A stretch of 64,000 bases of DNA from Burkholderiales bacterium Ga0077543 (GCA_001464055.1 LNET01000101.1:1-64000), one strand, 5' to 3'. Positions 51,779 to 63,581 are shown, counted from the stretch's first letter. Notes: generated from the letters alone by a model not told the origin. Numbers and translations: made by a program.

Positions 51779-53111
51779 CTCCACTCATTCTGCAGCGCCC
51801 GGCTGGACCACACGACTCCATGCCGTCGGCGCGGCGGCGTTTGCCTTGCTGCAGGGATTTGCAGGCCGCCGCAGGCCACGCGCTGCTGTCGGCGAAGGGC
51901 CGATCTTCAACAATCGCAACGACGGTCCGCCTGACCTGGACGAGCTCTGGCGTGACTTCAATCGGAAGTTGACGGGCCTGTTTGGGGGCAAACCCCAAAA
52001 CGGTCCGGGTCGCAACGGCGGTGGCGACAGCGGCGGTGGCGGTGGCGGTGGCCCGTCCTTCCAGCCCGACATGAAAAGCGCCGGCATTGGTGTCGGCCTG
52101 ATTGCGGGTGTGGCTTTGCTCGTCTGGTTGGGCAGCGGCTTTTACATCGTCCAGGAAGGCCAGCAGGCGGTGGTCACGACCTTCGGCCGCTACAGCCAGA
52201 CCACCGATGCCGGCTTCAAGTGGCGCTTCCCTTACCCGGTGCAGGCGCACGAGACGGTATCGGTGACGCAGCTGCAGTCGGTCGAGGTCGGGGGCAATAC
52301 CGTCACGCAGGCTACGGGCCTTCGCGACTCTTCGATGTTGACCCAGGACGAGAACATCGTCGATATCCGCTTCACCGTGCAGTACCGTCGCAGCGACGCC
52401 CGCGCCTACCTCTTCGAGAACCGGAACGCCGACGAAGCCGTGGTGCAGGCGGCTGAATCCGCGGTTCGGGAAATCGTGGGTCGCAGCCGTGTCGACCTCG
52501 TGCTGTATGAACAACGTGACGCGATTGCTGCCGATCTGGTCAAGAACATCCAGGCGCAACTGGACCGATTGAAGGCCGGCATCGTCATTTCCAACGTCAA
52601 CGTCCAGAACGTGCAGGTCCCTGATCAGGTGCAGGCGGCGTTCAACGACGCCGTGAAGGCCGGCGCCGACCGCGACCGCTTCAAGAACGAAGGTCAGGCC
52701 TATGCCAGCGACGTCATCCCCAAGGCACGCGGCACGGCTTCGCGTCTTCTGGAAGAAGCTGAAGGCTATCGCGCACGTGTGGTGGCGCAGGCCGAGGGCG
52801 ATGCGCAGCGCTTCAGGTCGGTGCTGGCCGAATATCAGAAAGCGCCCACCGTCACGCGCGACCGCCTTTACACAGAAACCATGCAGCAGGTCTACTCGAA
52901 CGTCACCAAGGTCATGATCGACAGCCGCAGCGGGTCGAACCTGCTTTACCTGCCGCTTGACAAGCTGCTTCAGCCTGGAACGGCGTCGGCCTTGCCCGGC
53001 GCTCCAGCCCTGATTCCTTCGCCGGCCAGCACCGAACCACTGGCCACGCCTGGCAGCACAGACATCCGTTCCCGCGATGACACCCGCTCTCGTGCCCGTG
53101 AAGGCCGTTGA
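51765..53111 (+). CDS. hflK: FtsH modulator HflK
   Basis: Inner-membrane SPFH protein of 448 residues that forms a cage with HflC around FtsH and limits its proteolysis. The amino-terminal part has NDGPPDLDELWRDFNRKL, a run of glycines and one TM (about 107-128, GVGLIAGVALLVWLGSGFYI). The SPFH domain begins VQEGQQAVVTTFGRY and continues through a long helix (YRARVVAQAEGDAQRFRSVL). ATG 51765 and ATG 51771 are both inside the end of hflX; neither has a clear ribosome site. hflC follows after 24 bases. Confidence 0.95.
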   Translation: MNMLDSTHSAAPGWTTRLHAVGAAAFALLQGFAGRRRPRAAVGEGPIFNNRNDGPPDLDELWRDFNRKLTGLFGGKPQNGPGRNGGGDSGGGGGGGPSFQPDMKSAGIGVGLIAGVALLVWLGSGFYIVQEGQQAVVTTFGRYSQTTDAGFKWRFPYPVQAHETVSVTQLQSVEVGGNTVTQATGLRDSSMLTQDENIVDIRFTVQYRRSDARAYLFENRNADEAVVQAAESAVREIVGRSRVDLVLYEQRDAIAADLVKNIQAQLDRLKAGIVISNVNVQNVQVPDQVQAAFNDAVKAGADRDRFKNEGQAYASDVIPKARGTASRLLEEAEGYRARVVAQAEGDAQRFRSVLAEYQKAPTVTRDRLYTETMQQVYSNVTKVMIDSRSGSNLLYLPLDKLLQPGTASALPGAPALIPSPASTEPLATPGSTDIRSRDDTRSRAREGR

Positions 53112-53135
53112 AGTCCGAACCCGAGCCGAAACGCC

Positions 53136-54029
53136 ATGAACAAGATTGCCCTCACCGCCACCGGTGCCCTGCTCACCTTGCTGCTGCTGTCCAGCACGCT
53201 CTTCGTCGTCGACCAGCGCCAGGTCGGCGTGATCTATGCGCTGGGCGAGATCAAGGAAGTCATCACTGAACCTGGCCTGCAGTTCAAGCTGCCGCCGCCG
53301 TTTCAGAACGTCGTGTTTCTCGACAAGCGCGTGCAGACGCTGGACAGCCCCGAAACCCGCCCGATCTTCACCGCCGAGAAAAAGAGTCTCGTCATCGACT
53401 GGCTGGTGAAGTGGCGGATTTCCGAGCCGCGACAGTTCATCCGCAACAACGGTGTCGACTTCCGCAACCTCGAAACCCGGCTCGCGCCGGTCGTCCAGGC
53501 CACCTTCAACGAGGTGATCACGCGGCGTGACGTCAAGGCTGTTCTGGCAACGGAACGCGAGCAGGTGATGGCCGACGTGCAGGGCCGCCTGGCCGACGAA
53601 GCCAAGTCATTCGGTATCGAAATTGTCGACGTGCGGATCAAGCGTGTCGACTTCGTGGCCGACATCACCGAATCCGTCTATCGTCGAATGGAATCCGAGC
53701 GCAAGCAGGTGGCCAACGAACTGCGTTCGGAAGGCGCGGCGGACGGCGAGAAGATCCGGGCCGACGCCGACCGGCAGCGTGAGGTGATCATTGCCGAGGC
53801 TTACCGCGACTCGCAGAAGATCAAGGGCGAGGGTGACGCCCAAGCTTCTGCCCTGTACGCAGAAGCCTTCGGGCGGGATCCGCAGTTCGCCCAGTTCTAC
53901 CGCAGCCTGGAAGCTTATCGCGCGACCTTCCGCTCCAAGAGCGACCTGATGGTGGTGGACCCCAGCAGCGAGTTTTTCCGCGGCCTCAGGGGCAACAGCA
54001 GCCCGACCCCGGCCGGGGCGCGACCGTAG
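53136..54029 (+). CDS. hflC: FtsH modulator HflC
   Basis: Partner of HflK, 297 residues. A TM helix at 5-25 (LTATGALLTLLLLSSTLFVV) is followed by the SPFH domain (VDQRQVGVIYALGEIKEVI, LPPPFQNVVFLDKRVQTLD) and the helical region with RSEGAADGEKIRADADRQ. The C-terminal tail is short and Pro/Ser-rich. In many relatives a small DUF2065 gene lies between hflC and hisZ; here the gap is only 79 bases and holds none. Confidence 0.96.
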   Translation: MNKIALTATGALLTLLLLSSTLFVVDQRQVGVIYALGEIKEVITEPGLQFKLPPPFQNVVFLDKRVQTLDSPETRPIFTAEKKSLVIDWLVKWRISEPRQFIRNNGVDFRNLETRLAPVVQATFNEVITRRDVKAVLATEREQVMADVQGRLADEAKSFGIEIVDVRIKRVDFVADITESVYRRMESERKQVANELRSEGAADGEKIRADADRQREVIIAEAYRDSQKIKGEGDAQASALYAEAFGRDPQFAQFYRSLEAYRATFRSKSDLMVVDPSSEFFRGLRGNSSPTPAGARP

Positions 54030-54053
54030 TCGGCTTGTTCGACCTTGCAAGGG

Positions 54054-54082
54054 CCGGCGGGCACGCACCCCGCCGGTACAAT
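54054..54082 (+). promoter_or_regulatory. Hairpin and -10 element between hflC and hisZ
   Basis: CCGGCGGG and CCCGCCGG (54054-54076) form a perfect eight-pair hairpin with a seven-base loop; TACAAT follows at once (54077-54082) and a five-T run lies at 54089-54093. TACAAT is a good -10 for hisZ-purA. The hairpin may attenuate hflC read-through, but its T-run is 12 bases away, so it is not a classical terminator. Confidence 0.45.
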
Positions 54083-54108
54083 GCCGGTTTTTACAGCCGG
54101 TGAATTTC

Positions 54109-56665
<2,557 letters not shown>

Positions 56666-56691
56666 CCGAACACCTTGAGGAGAACCCGCAC

Positions 56692-57213
56692 ATGCTGACC
56701 GACGACGGCAAACATCTGTACGTGTCCTGGGATGAGTACCACATGCTCACCGAGCGCCTGGCTCTGAAGGTTCACAACTCGGGCTGGGAATTCGACCAGA
56801 TCCTGTGCCTGGCCCGCGGTGGTATGCGACCTGGCGACGTCTTGTCGCGTGTGTTCGACAAGCCGCTGGCGATCATGTCCACCAGCAGCTACCGTGCCGA
56901 GGCCGGGACCATTCAGGGCCGGCTGGACATGGCCAAGTACATCACCATGCCCAAAGGCGAACTGGCCGGGCGCGTGTTGCTTGTCGACGACCTGGCCGAC
57001 ACCGGCGTCACCTTGCGGGCCGTGGTCGAACGGCTTCGCGGCATGCCTTCGATCAGCGAACTGCGCGCGGCGGTCATCTGGATGAAGGGGGTCTCGAGCT
57101 ATACGCCCGACTACTACGTCGAGACCCTGCCCACGAGCCCCTGGATCCACCAGCCTTTCGAAGACTATGACAACCTGCGCCCGGATGGCTTGGCGAAGAA
57201 GTTTGCAGTCTGA
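56692..57213 (+). CDS. Phosphoribosyltransferase family protein
   Basis: Type I PRTase fold, 173 residues. The PRPP-binding motif is RVLLVDDLADTGVTLRAV, with two acidic residues followed by Thr-Gly; the loop LARGGMRPGDVLS and the hood region (YTPDYYVETLPTSPWIHQPFE) resemble xanthine/guanine phosphoribosyltransferases. Substrate is probably a purine base (xanthine or hypoxanthine), consistent with purA next to it. ATG 56692 has GAGGAG about 10 bases upstream; the frame is open to 56530 inside purA. Confidence 0.9.
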   Translation: MLTDDGKHLYVSWDEYHMLTERLALKVHNSGWEFDQILCLARGGMRPGDVLSRVFDKPLAIMSTSSYRAEAGTIQGRLDMAKYITMPKGELAGRVLLVDDLADTGVTLRAVVERLRGMPSISELRAAVIWMKGVSSYTPDYYVETLPTSPWIHQPFEDYDNLRPDGLAKKFAV

Positions 57214-57221
57214 AAAAGCAA

Positions 57222-57249
57222 AAGGCCGATTGTTTTCACAATCGGCCTT
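57222..57249 (-). terminator. Terminator of tRNA-Leu, shared with the convergent gene
   Basis: A 12-pair stem (AAGGCCGATTGT and its complement) with a four-base loop. Read on the minus strand it is followed by TTTTGCTTTTT, a good U-tract, so it ends the tRNA transcript. On the plus strand the tail is weaker but it lies nine bases after the phosphoribosyltransferase stop. Confidence 0.85.
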
Positions 57250-57259
57250 CAACATTTAT

Positions 57260-57344
<85 letters not shown>

Positions 57345-57359
57345 AATCAGGAACTAAGG

Positions 57360-57389
57360 ATACTACCATCAAACAGAACGAAAACGCAA
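57360..57389 (-). promoter_or_regulatory. Promoter of tRNA-Leu
   Basis: On the minus strand TTGCGT (57389-57384) and TAGTAT (57365-57360) are 18 bases apart, 16 bases before the tRNA 5' end. This lies inside the probable 5' end of rnr on the other strand. Confidence 0.7.
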
Positions 57390-57424
57390 GCACCGCTCCC
57401 AACGGTGGCAACGGTCCCGCCTTG

Positions 57425-59653
57425 ATGGGCGAATTTGACGGCCGTGTCGAAGGCCATCGCGACGGACACGGCTTCGTGGTGCCCGACAACGGCGACCCGG
57501 CCATCTACCTGGCCCCGCAAGAGATGCGGTCGGTGCTGCACCGGGATCGGGTGCGGGTTCGCGTGCAGCGCATGGACCGCAAGGGCCGACCCGAAGGCCG
57601 TGTGCTCGACATCATCGAACGTCGCAAGACGCCGATCATCGGTCGCCTCCTGCACGAAGGCGGGCAATGGATCGTCGCGCCTGAAGACCGCCGTTATGGC
57701 CAGGACATCCTGATCCCGAAGAACGCCACGGCCAGCGCTCAGGTGGGGCAGGTGGTTTCGGTCGAACTGACCGAGCCTCCCTCGCTGCACTCGCAGCCGG
57801 TGGGTCGGGTCTCCGAAGTTCTGGGTGAAATCGACGACGCCGGCATGGAGATCGAGATCGCGGTGCGCAAGTACGAGGTGCCGCATCAGTTCTCCGCCGA
57901 GACCCTGGCTGCCGCCGCTTCGCTGCCCGAAAAGCTGCGGGCCGTGGACCGCAAGAACCGCATCGATCTGACCGACGTGCCGCTGGTCACGATCGACGGC
58001 GAAGACGCGCGCGACTTCGACGACGCGGTGTATTGCGAACCCTTCAAGCGCGGCCGCGGCAAGAGCGCGTTCACAGGCTGGCGGCTGCTGGTCGCCATTG
58101 CCGACGTGAGCCACTACGTGAAACCTGGCGAGGCGCTCGACAACGACGCCTACGAGCGCGCCACGTCGGTCTACTTCCCGCGCCGGGTCATCCCGATGCT
58201 GCCCGAGAAGTTGTCGAACGGCCTGTGTTCGCTGAATCCCGAAGTCGAGCGGCTGGCCCTGGTCTGCGACATGCTGGTGGGCGAAGACGGCGCCATCGAC
58301 GCCTATCAGTTCTTCCCCGCGGTGATCAATTCGCACGCGCGCCTGACCTACACAGAAGTCGCTGCCGCCCTGGCCAATACCCGGGGTCCTGAAGCCCACA
58401 GGCGCGCCGACGTGCTGCCGCACCTGCTGCACCTGCACGAGGTCTATCGCGCCTTGCTGAAGCAGCGCGGCAAGCGCGGTGCCATCGACTTCGAGACCAC
58501 CGAGACGCAGATCGTCTGCGACGACAACGGGCGCATCGAAAAGATCGTGCCGCGCACGCGCACGGACGCGCACCGGCTGATCGAGGAGTCGATGCTCGCG
58601 GCCAACGTCTGCGCAGCGCAGTTCATCGCCAGCGCCGATCATCCCAGCCTGTACCGCGTGCACGAAGGTCCGACGCCCGAAAAACGGATAGCGCTCCAGG
58701 CCTACCTGCGCGCCCTGGGTCTGGGCCTGAGCCTTAGCGACGACCCGAAGCCCGGCGAGATGCAGGCCATCAGCCAGGCCACCCAGGGCCGGCCCGATGC
58801 GGTGCAGATCAGCACGATGCTGCTTCGTTCGATGCAGCAGGCCGTGTACACCGCCACCAACAACGGCCACTTCGGTCTGGCCTTCGACGCCTACACGCAC
58901 TTCACCAGCCCCATTCGCCGCTACCCGGACCTGCTGGTCCACCGGGTCATCAAGGCACTGCTTGGCGGCAAGCGCTTCCATCTGGCGCCCAACGCGTTGA
59001 CGCGCACCCCGGAACTGCGCAAGAACGCCAAGCCGGCGCAGCGCCCGGCCAAGCCGCTGTCCCAGGAGGTGACGGTCTGGGAAGGCGTGGGGGCACATTG
59101 CAGCGCGAACGAGCGCCGTGCCGACGAGGCTTCGCGCGACGTCGAGGCCTGGCTCAAGTGCCGCTACATGCGCGAACACCTGGGCGAGGAGTTCTCGGGC
59201 ACGGTCAGTGCCGTTGCAGGCTTCGGCCTGTTTGTCACGCTCGACGCGCTCTATGTCGACGGGCTGGTGCACATCACCGAACTCGGCGGCGAGTACTACC
59301 GCTTCGACGAAACACGCCAGGAACTGCGTGGTGAGCGTTCCGGTGTGCGCTACGTCGTCGGCACCCGCGTTCGGGTGCAGGTCAGCAGGGTGGACCTGGA
59401 TGGTCGCAAGATCGACTTCAGAATGGTGCGCGAGGGCGATTCCGAGCGTCTGGTCGACAAGAGTCGACCCGAGCGCAGCGAACGTGTCAAGGCGCCCACG
59501 GCGCTGGCCGAACTGACCGCCGTGCGCGAGGCCGACCGTGTGGTGAAAGCCAGCGTGCGTGAACTGAAGACGCAAGCGGGCAGCGACCCGGCCAAGCGCT
59601 CGCGCAAGCCAGCGCCACGCCGGCCCGCACCCAGGCCGCGCGCGCGGCGTTGA
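57425..59653 (+). CDS. rnr: Ribonuclease R
   Basis: 3'-5' exoribonuclease that degrades structured RNA, 742 residues from ATG 57425. Order of domains: cold-shock-type RNA-binding domains (GRVEGHRDGHGFVVPDNG, RPEGRVLDIIERRKTPIIGR), the RNB catalytic domain with the metal-binding EDARDFDDAV (about 194-203), YFPRRVIPMLPEKLSNGLCS and HFTSPIRRYPDLLVHR, an S1 domain (GEEFSGTVSAVAGFGLFVTL) and a basic tail ending RPAPRPRARR. The start is uncertain: ATG 57425 has no good ribosome site, while AAGGA at 57356-57360 lies 7 bases before an in-frame ATC at 57368, which would add 19 residues, a leader length normal for relatives. Confidence 0.95.
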   Translation: MGEFDGRVEGHRDGHGFVVPDNGDPAIYLAPQEMRSVLHRDRVRVRVQRMDRKGRPEGRVLDIIERRKTPIIGRLLHEGGQWIVAPEDRRYGQDILIPKNATASAQVGQVVSVELTEPPSLHSQPVGRVSEVLGEIDDAGMEIEIAVRKYEVPHQFSAETLAAAASLPEKLRAVDRKNRIDLTDVPLVTIDGEDARDFDDAVYCEPFKRGRGKSAFTGWRLLVAIADVSHYVKPGEALDNDAYERATSVYFPRRVIPMLPEKLSNGLCSLNPEVERLALVCDMLVGEDGAIDAYQFFPAVINSHARLTYTEVAAALANTRGPEAHRRADVLPHLLHLHEVYRALLKQRGKRGAIDFETTETQIVCDDNGRIEKIVPRTRTDAHRLIEESMLAANVCAAQFIASADHPSLYRVHEGPTPEKRIALQAYLRALGLGLSLSDDPKPGEMQAISQATQGRPDAVQISTMLLRSMQQAVYTATNNGHFGLAFDAYTHFTSPIRRYPDLLVHRVIKALLGGKRFHLAPNALTRTPELRKNAKPAQRPAKPLSQEVTVWEGVGAHCSANERRADEASRDVEAWLKCRYMREHLGEEFSGTVSAVAGFGLFVTLDALYVDGLVHITELGGEYYRFDETRQELRGERSGVRYVVGTRVRVQVSRVDLDGRKIDFRMVREGDSERLVDKSRPERSERVKAPTALAELTAVREADRVVKASVRELKTQAGSDPAKRSRKPAPRRPAPRPRARR

Positions 59654-61234
59654 TCAGTCCCGGCTCGGGGCTGTTGCCCGGGCCATGGCTTCGATCAGGT
59701 CGGCGGCGCGCAACGGGCCCGACCGACCGGTGGCCAGGTGCAGATCAGCAGCGTGCCCATGCCACCAGCTCGCTGCGCAGGCCACGTCGTGCTGCTGCTG
59801 CAATCCTGCGCCATGGGCCGCACCCGCGGCCTGGGCCCACAGCCCGCCCAGCCACCCGGCGAGCACGTCTCCCGTGCCCGCCGTGCCCAGAGCAGCGTTG
59901 CCGGTGGCATTGATGCAGGGCACCAAGCCGGGCGCGGCGATGACCGTGCCCGAGCCCTTGAGCACGACGACCGCCTGAAACCGATCGGCCAAGGCCTGTG
60001 CCGCACCCAGACGGTCGGCTTGAACCCGCTCGCTGCACTGGCCCAAGAGGCGGGCCGCTTCCAGCGGATGCGGCGTCAGCACCGTTGCGAGTCCGCGGCC
60101 CATCCGCGCCTGCAAGGCGGCTTGCAGTCCGGTGTCGGCGGCTGTGCAGTTCAGGGCATCGGCGTCCAGTACCAGTCGGGCGGCATGTTCCAGCAGCGCG
60201 GGCAGGGCACTCGCAATGCTCGGCCCGCCGCCGCAGCCGGCCACGACAGTCGCTTGTGCCAAGGTCGATGGCAGCAGGCCTTCAGACGGCTTGCGCAGCA
60301 TCGCTTCCGGGCGCCATGAAGGGGCCATGGCACCCTGCGGCGCCAGCGGGCAGGCCAGGACTCGGCCAGCGCCGGCCGCCAGTGCCGCACTCGAGGCCAG
60401 GATCAGCGCCCCGACCATGCCTTCGCTGCCCCCGATGAGCCAGACGTCGCCGAAGCGACCTTTGTGAGCGGCATGCGGCCGAGCCGTGATCCAGGGGCGG
60501 CCGGTCAGGCAGGCGGTCGGTGAACCTAGGGCCTGGCCCAGGTCGTTCCACCACAGCTCGCCAGCGTGGTCGCGCCCCTGCGCCGTCAGGCAGCCAGGCT
60601 TCAGGGTCAACAAGGCCAGTGTCGCATCGGCAAGCACAGCGTGGTCGCCCAGCAGGGCACCAGTGTCGGGGTGCAGGCCGCTGGGCAGGTCCACTGCCAG
60701 CGTGAAGGCCGGCAGACTGCACAAGAGGCGTATCGCCCCGGCCAAGGCGCCTTCGGGCTGGCGTTTGCCGCCAATGCCCAGCAAGGCGTCGATGGCCAGG
60801 TCCTGAGGACCGAGCCTGAACGTCTCGTTCGCATCGAAAGGCTGGATGTCGATGCCCGCACTGCTGGCCATGCGCAACGCCTGCTTCGCGTCCGCTGGCA
60901 GCCGCGCCGGGTCTGCCGCCAGCCTGACCGTGACGGCGTGACGCGCGCTGTGCAGCAGCCGAGCAGCCACGAGGCCATCACCGCCATTGTTGCCCGGGCC
61001 CGCCAGCACCAGGGTGCGCTGTGCATGCGGTGCAAGTGCCCGGCCCAGGCTGGCCAGCGCTTCGCCTGCACGAGCCATCAACGCAGGCTGCGGACGCGTT
61101 GCGGCGGCAGCCTCTTCAATGGAGCGTGATGCTGCCGTGTCGTACAGCGGCCATGGGCCGCAGCGCGGGTCGCGGCCAACGCGCAATGTCTGGCCAGCGC
61201 TGCAGCGCATTGGGGTCGGATGTGCGGCTGTCAT
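59654..61234 (-). CDS. Bifunctional NAD(P)HX epimerase/dehydratase
   Basis: Repairs hydrated NADH and NADPH; about 526 residues. The amino-terminal YjeF domain (about 20-210) has LYDTAASRSIEE, LAGPGNNGGDGLVAARLL and AIDALLGIGG. The C-terminal ADP-dependent dehydratase (about 230-520) has GRFGDVWLIGGSEGMVGA, LDADALNC, VLTPHPLEAARLLG and GNAALGTAGTGDVLAGWLGG. Fusion of the two is normal in bacteria. ATG 61234 is used; ATG 61246 is in frame and equally weak. It converges with rnr with no gap between their ends and no terminator. Confidence 0.94.
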   Translation of the reverse strand: MTAAHPTPMRCSAGQTLRVGRDPRCGPWPLYDTAASRSIEEAAAATRPQPALMARAGEALASLGRALAPHAQRTLVLAGPGNNGGDGLVAARLLHSARHAVTVRLAADPARLPADAKQALRMASSAGIDIQPFDANETFRLGPQDLAIDALLGIGGKRQPEGALAGAIRLLCSLPAFTLAVDLPSGLHPDTGALLGDHAVLADATLALLTLKPGCLTAQGRDHAGELWWNDLGQALGSPTACLTGRPWITARPHAAHKGRFGDVWLIGGSEGMVGALILASSAALAAGAGRVLACPLAPQGAMAPSWRPEAMLRKPSEGLLPSTLAQATVVAGCGGGPSIASALPALLEHAARLVLDADALNCTAADTGLQAALQARMGRGLATVLTPHPLEAARLLGQCSERVQADRLGAAQALADRFQAVVVLKGSGTVIAAPGLVPCINATGNAALGTAGTGDVLAGWLGGLWAQAAGAAHGAGLQQQHDVACAASWWHGHAADLHLATGRSGPLRAADLIEAMARATAPSRD

Positions 61235-61269
61235 GCCCGGGATCATGCCCGTGCTTCAGCGCGCGTGCC

Positions 61270-62526
61270 TCAGCCCAGGCGCTTCGCGGCCAGGGGTCCG
61301 GCGTCGAAGGGCAGGGCATGCGACACGAGTTGTCGTGCCAGCAACTGTGCGGCTCCGCAGGCCAGCGCCCAGCCGAACGGACCGTGGCCCAGATTCAGCC
61401 ACAGGCCAGGCACGCTGCAGGGCCCCACCACCGGCAAGCCGTCGGGCGCACGCACACGCGGGCCTTTCCAGTGGTGGGCTTCGCGCGTGACGGCGCAGCC
61501 AGGAAAGGCGCGTTCCAACGCGCCGTACAGTTGCTGCAACACCGCCTGCGGCAAGTCCTGCGTCGACCCGCCGAGCTGAGTAACCCCGGTGGCGCGGACG
61601 CGCTGGCCGAGCCGGGTGATGACGATGCCACTGCTGGCGTCGACCACGGCTGCGCGTGGCCCGACAGGAGCATGGCCGTCGAGATGGCTCAGCGGCGCGG
61701 TGAGCGTATGGCCCCAGGTCGTCAGCAGCGGCAGGCGCAGTCTGGCTGTTGCCAGCAGGTCGCGGCTGCCCATGCCGGCGCAGACGACGATGGCATCAAA
61801 GGGCTGCGCCTGTCCGGCAGTGGGCACCAGGCTGGGCGACGAGCCTCCACGCAGCGCGGTGATCTCGGTGTCGAACAGGAAGCGCGCGCCGAGCTTTTGT
61901 GCATGTGTCTTGAGCAGATGGGCCAGTTGCCGTCCGTTGCCGACCATGCCCGATGGCAGCTGAACGGCCCCCCGGAGCGGCCAGTCGCCGGCCAGGGCCG
62001 GTTCCAGTGCCCTTGCGGCCTCGGCGTCGAGCAGTTTCAGTCCCTGGGCCAGGCCGCTGGTTTCGGCCAGTGCCGCGCGCACCTGCGCCACCTGCCGTTC
62101 CTCAGCCAGCAGCACGAGTCCGCCGGATTGCTGTTCATAGGCCAGGTTCAGCTGCAGGGTGAGCTCGCCCACGCGCTGCCTGCTGGCATGGGCCAGCGCC
62201 TGCAGGGCCGACCAGCGCGGTGTCCCTGGTGTCAGCTTGCCAGCCCGCCACAGCTGCCACAAGCGGGGGGCATGGGCCAGGACCCCTGTCAGGCTGGCGC
62301 GGATGCTGCCGTCGGGTCTGACCCAGTGGGCCAGCCGCTGCCGCTGCAGGCCGGGAACACCCCAGGGCAGCGGCGCGCAGGCTGCGAGCAGGCCGGTCTG
62401 GGCGAAGCTGCCCTCGGCAGCCACACTGCCACGTCGTTCGAAGACCGTGACCTCATGATGTTGCGAGGCCAGTTCGTAGGCCGTTGCGACCCCGGCAAAA
62501 CCGGCACCGACGATCGCGACCTTCAC
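61270..62526 (-). CDS. FAD-dependent oxidoreductase, DadA-like
   Basis: 418 residues from GTG 62526. KVAIVGAGFAGVATAYELA is the FAD-binding Rossmann motif followed by VTVFERRG; SFAQTGLLAACAPLPWGVPG matches the flavin loop of D-amino acid dehydrogenases, and the C-terminal GPRVRAPDGLPVVGPCSVPG with LNLGHGPFGWALACG closes the flavin site. I infer oxidation of a D-amino acid or related amine with electrons to the respiratory chain. No dadX racemase is nearby. An upstream frame to 62673 is open but overlaps the rpsB leader. Confidence 0.85.
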   Translation of the reverse strand: MKVAIVGAGFAGVATAYELASQHHEVTVFERRGSVAAEGSFAQTGLLAACAPLPWGVPGLQRQRLAHWVRPDGSIRASLTGVLAHAPRLWQLWRAGKLTPGTPRWSALQALAHASRQRVGELTLQLNLAYEQQSGGLVLLAEERQVAQVRAALAETSGLAQGLKLLDAEAARALEPALAGDWPLRGAVQLPSGMVGNGRQLAHLLKTHAQKLGARFLFDTEITALRGGSSPSLVPTAGQAQPFDAIVVCAGMGSRDLLATARLRLPLLTTWGHTLTAPLSHLDGHAPVGPRAAVVDASSGIVITRLGQRVRATGVTQLGGSTQDLPQAVLQQLYGALERAFPGCAVTREAHHWKGPRVRAPDGLPVVGPCSVPGLWLNLGHGPFGWALACGAAQLLARQLVSHALPFDAGPLAAKRLG

Positions 62527-62543
62527 GACCCGCCCTCGGCGCG

Positions 62544-62552
62544 TGCTAAACT
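62544..62552 (+). promoter_or_regulatory. Extended -10 promoter of rpsB-tsf
   Basis: TGCTAAACT combines a TGn extension with a TATAAT-like hexamer, in the divergent gap before rpsB. The -35 area is weak (TTCACG about 19 bases upstream). It predicts a leader of roughly 205-210 bases. Confidence 0.5.
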
Positions 62553-62559
62553 CATTGGG

Positions 62560-62768
62560 TTTTCCCGAGCCATGCTGGCAAATAGCTGCTGTTCTGCTGT
62601 TCTGCGCTGGTCTGCGCCCCGGGACGAACAAATCGCGAACCCGACCGAACCAAGGTGTCGCCCCTTTCAGCACGAAACGCCCAACGGGCCGTTTCGTCTC
62701 AACCCAGCCGGGTTGTCGAGGGTCGATGAAGCGGCGGGATTCTAGACCTAACCTTCGGAGTTAATTCC
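62560..62768 (+). promoter_or_regulatory. Structured rpsB leader
   Basis: About 210 bases without a gene. ACGAAACG and CGTTTCGT (62672-62697) form a stem with an inner CCC/GGG pair; CAACCC/GGGTTG (62700-62715) forms a second hairpin. GGAG at 62757-62760 is the rpsB ribosome site. In other proteobacteria S2 represses its own operon by binding the rpsB leader, so these hairpins are candidates for that control; I have not matched them to a known fold. Confidence 0.45.
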
Positions 62769-63512
62769 ATGTCTGTCTCCATGCGTGAAATGCTGGAAGC
62801 GGGTGTCCATTTCGGACACCAGACCCGCTTCTGGAACCCCAAGATGGCCCCGTACATCTACGGCCATCGCAACAAGATCCACATCATCAACCTCGAGAAG
62901 ACGCAGCCGCTCTTCAACGATGCGATGAAATTCGTGCGCCAGCTGGCTGCTCGCCGCGGCACGATCCTGATGATCGGCACCAAGCGCCAGGCGCGCGAGG
63001 TCATTGCACTGGAAGCCCAGCGCTGTGGCATGCCCTACGTCGACCAGCGCTGGCTTGGCGGCATGATGACCAACTTCAAGACCGTCAAAGGGTCGCTGAA
63101 GAAGCTCAAGGACATGCAGGCCACCAAGGACAGCGGCACCGACGCGATGATCAAGAAGGAAGCGCTGCTTTTCGAACGCGACCTGATCAAGCTCGAGAAA
63201 GACATCGGCGGCATCCAGGACATGAACGCCCTGCCTGACGCCATGTTCGTGATCGACGTCGGTTACCACAAGATTGCCGTGGCAGAAGCCAAGAAGCTGG
63301 GCATCCCCGTGATCGGCATCGTCGACACCAACCACTCGCCCATCGGCATCGACTACGTCATCCCCGGCAATGACGACTCGGCCAAGGCCGTGGCCCTGTA
63401 CGCCAGGTCGGTAGCCGACGCCGTGCTCGAGGGCAAGGCCAGCGCAACGAATGAAGTCGTGCACGCTGCCGCCACTGGCAGCGACGAGTTCGTCGAAGTC
63501 AGCGAAGCCTGA
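62769..63512 (+). CDS. rpsB: 30S ribosomal protein S2
   Basis: 247 residues, normal length for the family. [20 protein letters not shown] is the first signature, IHIINLEKT and [10 protein letters not shown] follow, and [24 protein letters not shown] sequence near 190 is the second. ATG 62769 has GGAG 8 bases upstream. It ends with two stop codons in a row (TGATAA). tsf follows after 91 bases, the universal order. Confidence 0.98.
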   Translation: MSVSMREMLEAGVHFGHQTRFWNPKMAPYIYGHRNKIHIINLEKTQPLFNDAMKFVRQLAARRGTILMIGTKRQAREVIALEAQRCGMPYVDQRWLGGMMTNFKTVKGSLKKLKDMQATKDSGTDAMIKKEALLFERDLIKLEKDIGGIQDMNALPDAMFVIDVGYHKIAVAEAKKLGIPVIGIVDTNHSPIGIDYVIPGNDDSAKAVALYARSVADAVLEGKASATNEVVHAAATGSDEFVEVSEA

Positions 63513-63518
63513 TAACGG

Positions 63519-63581
63519 GCGGGCAGGAGCCCGCGCCGCTTTTGATTCACCCCCTGCAAGCGGCCATCTCAGGCCGCTTGC
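63519..63581 (+). terminator. Two hairpins between rpsB and tsf
   Basis: GCGGGC/GCCCGC with an AGGA loop (63519-63534) is followed by a short TTTT five bases later, a weak terminator. GCAAGCGGCC with its perfect complement (63556-63581, six-base loop) comes next without Ts. Together they probably lower tsf expression relative to rpsB or act as processing sites. Confidence 0.6.

Noticed and set aside
54054..54076. Classical terminator after hflC
   Set aside because: The stem is good, but the T-run starts 12 bases later; recorded as regulatory instead.
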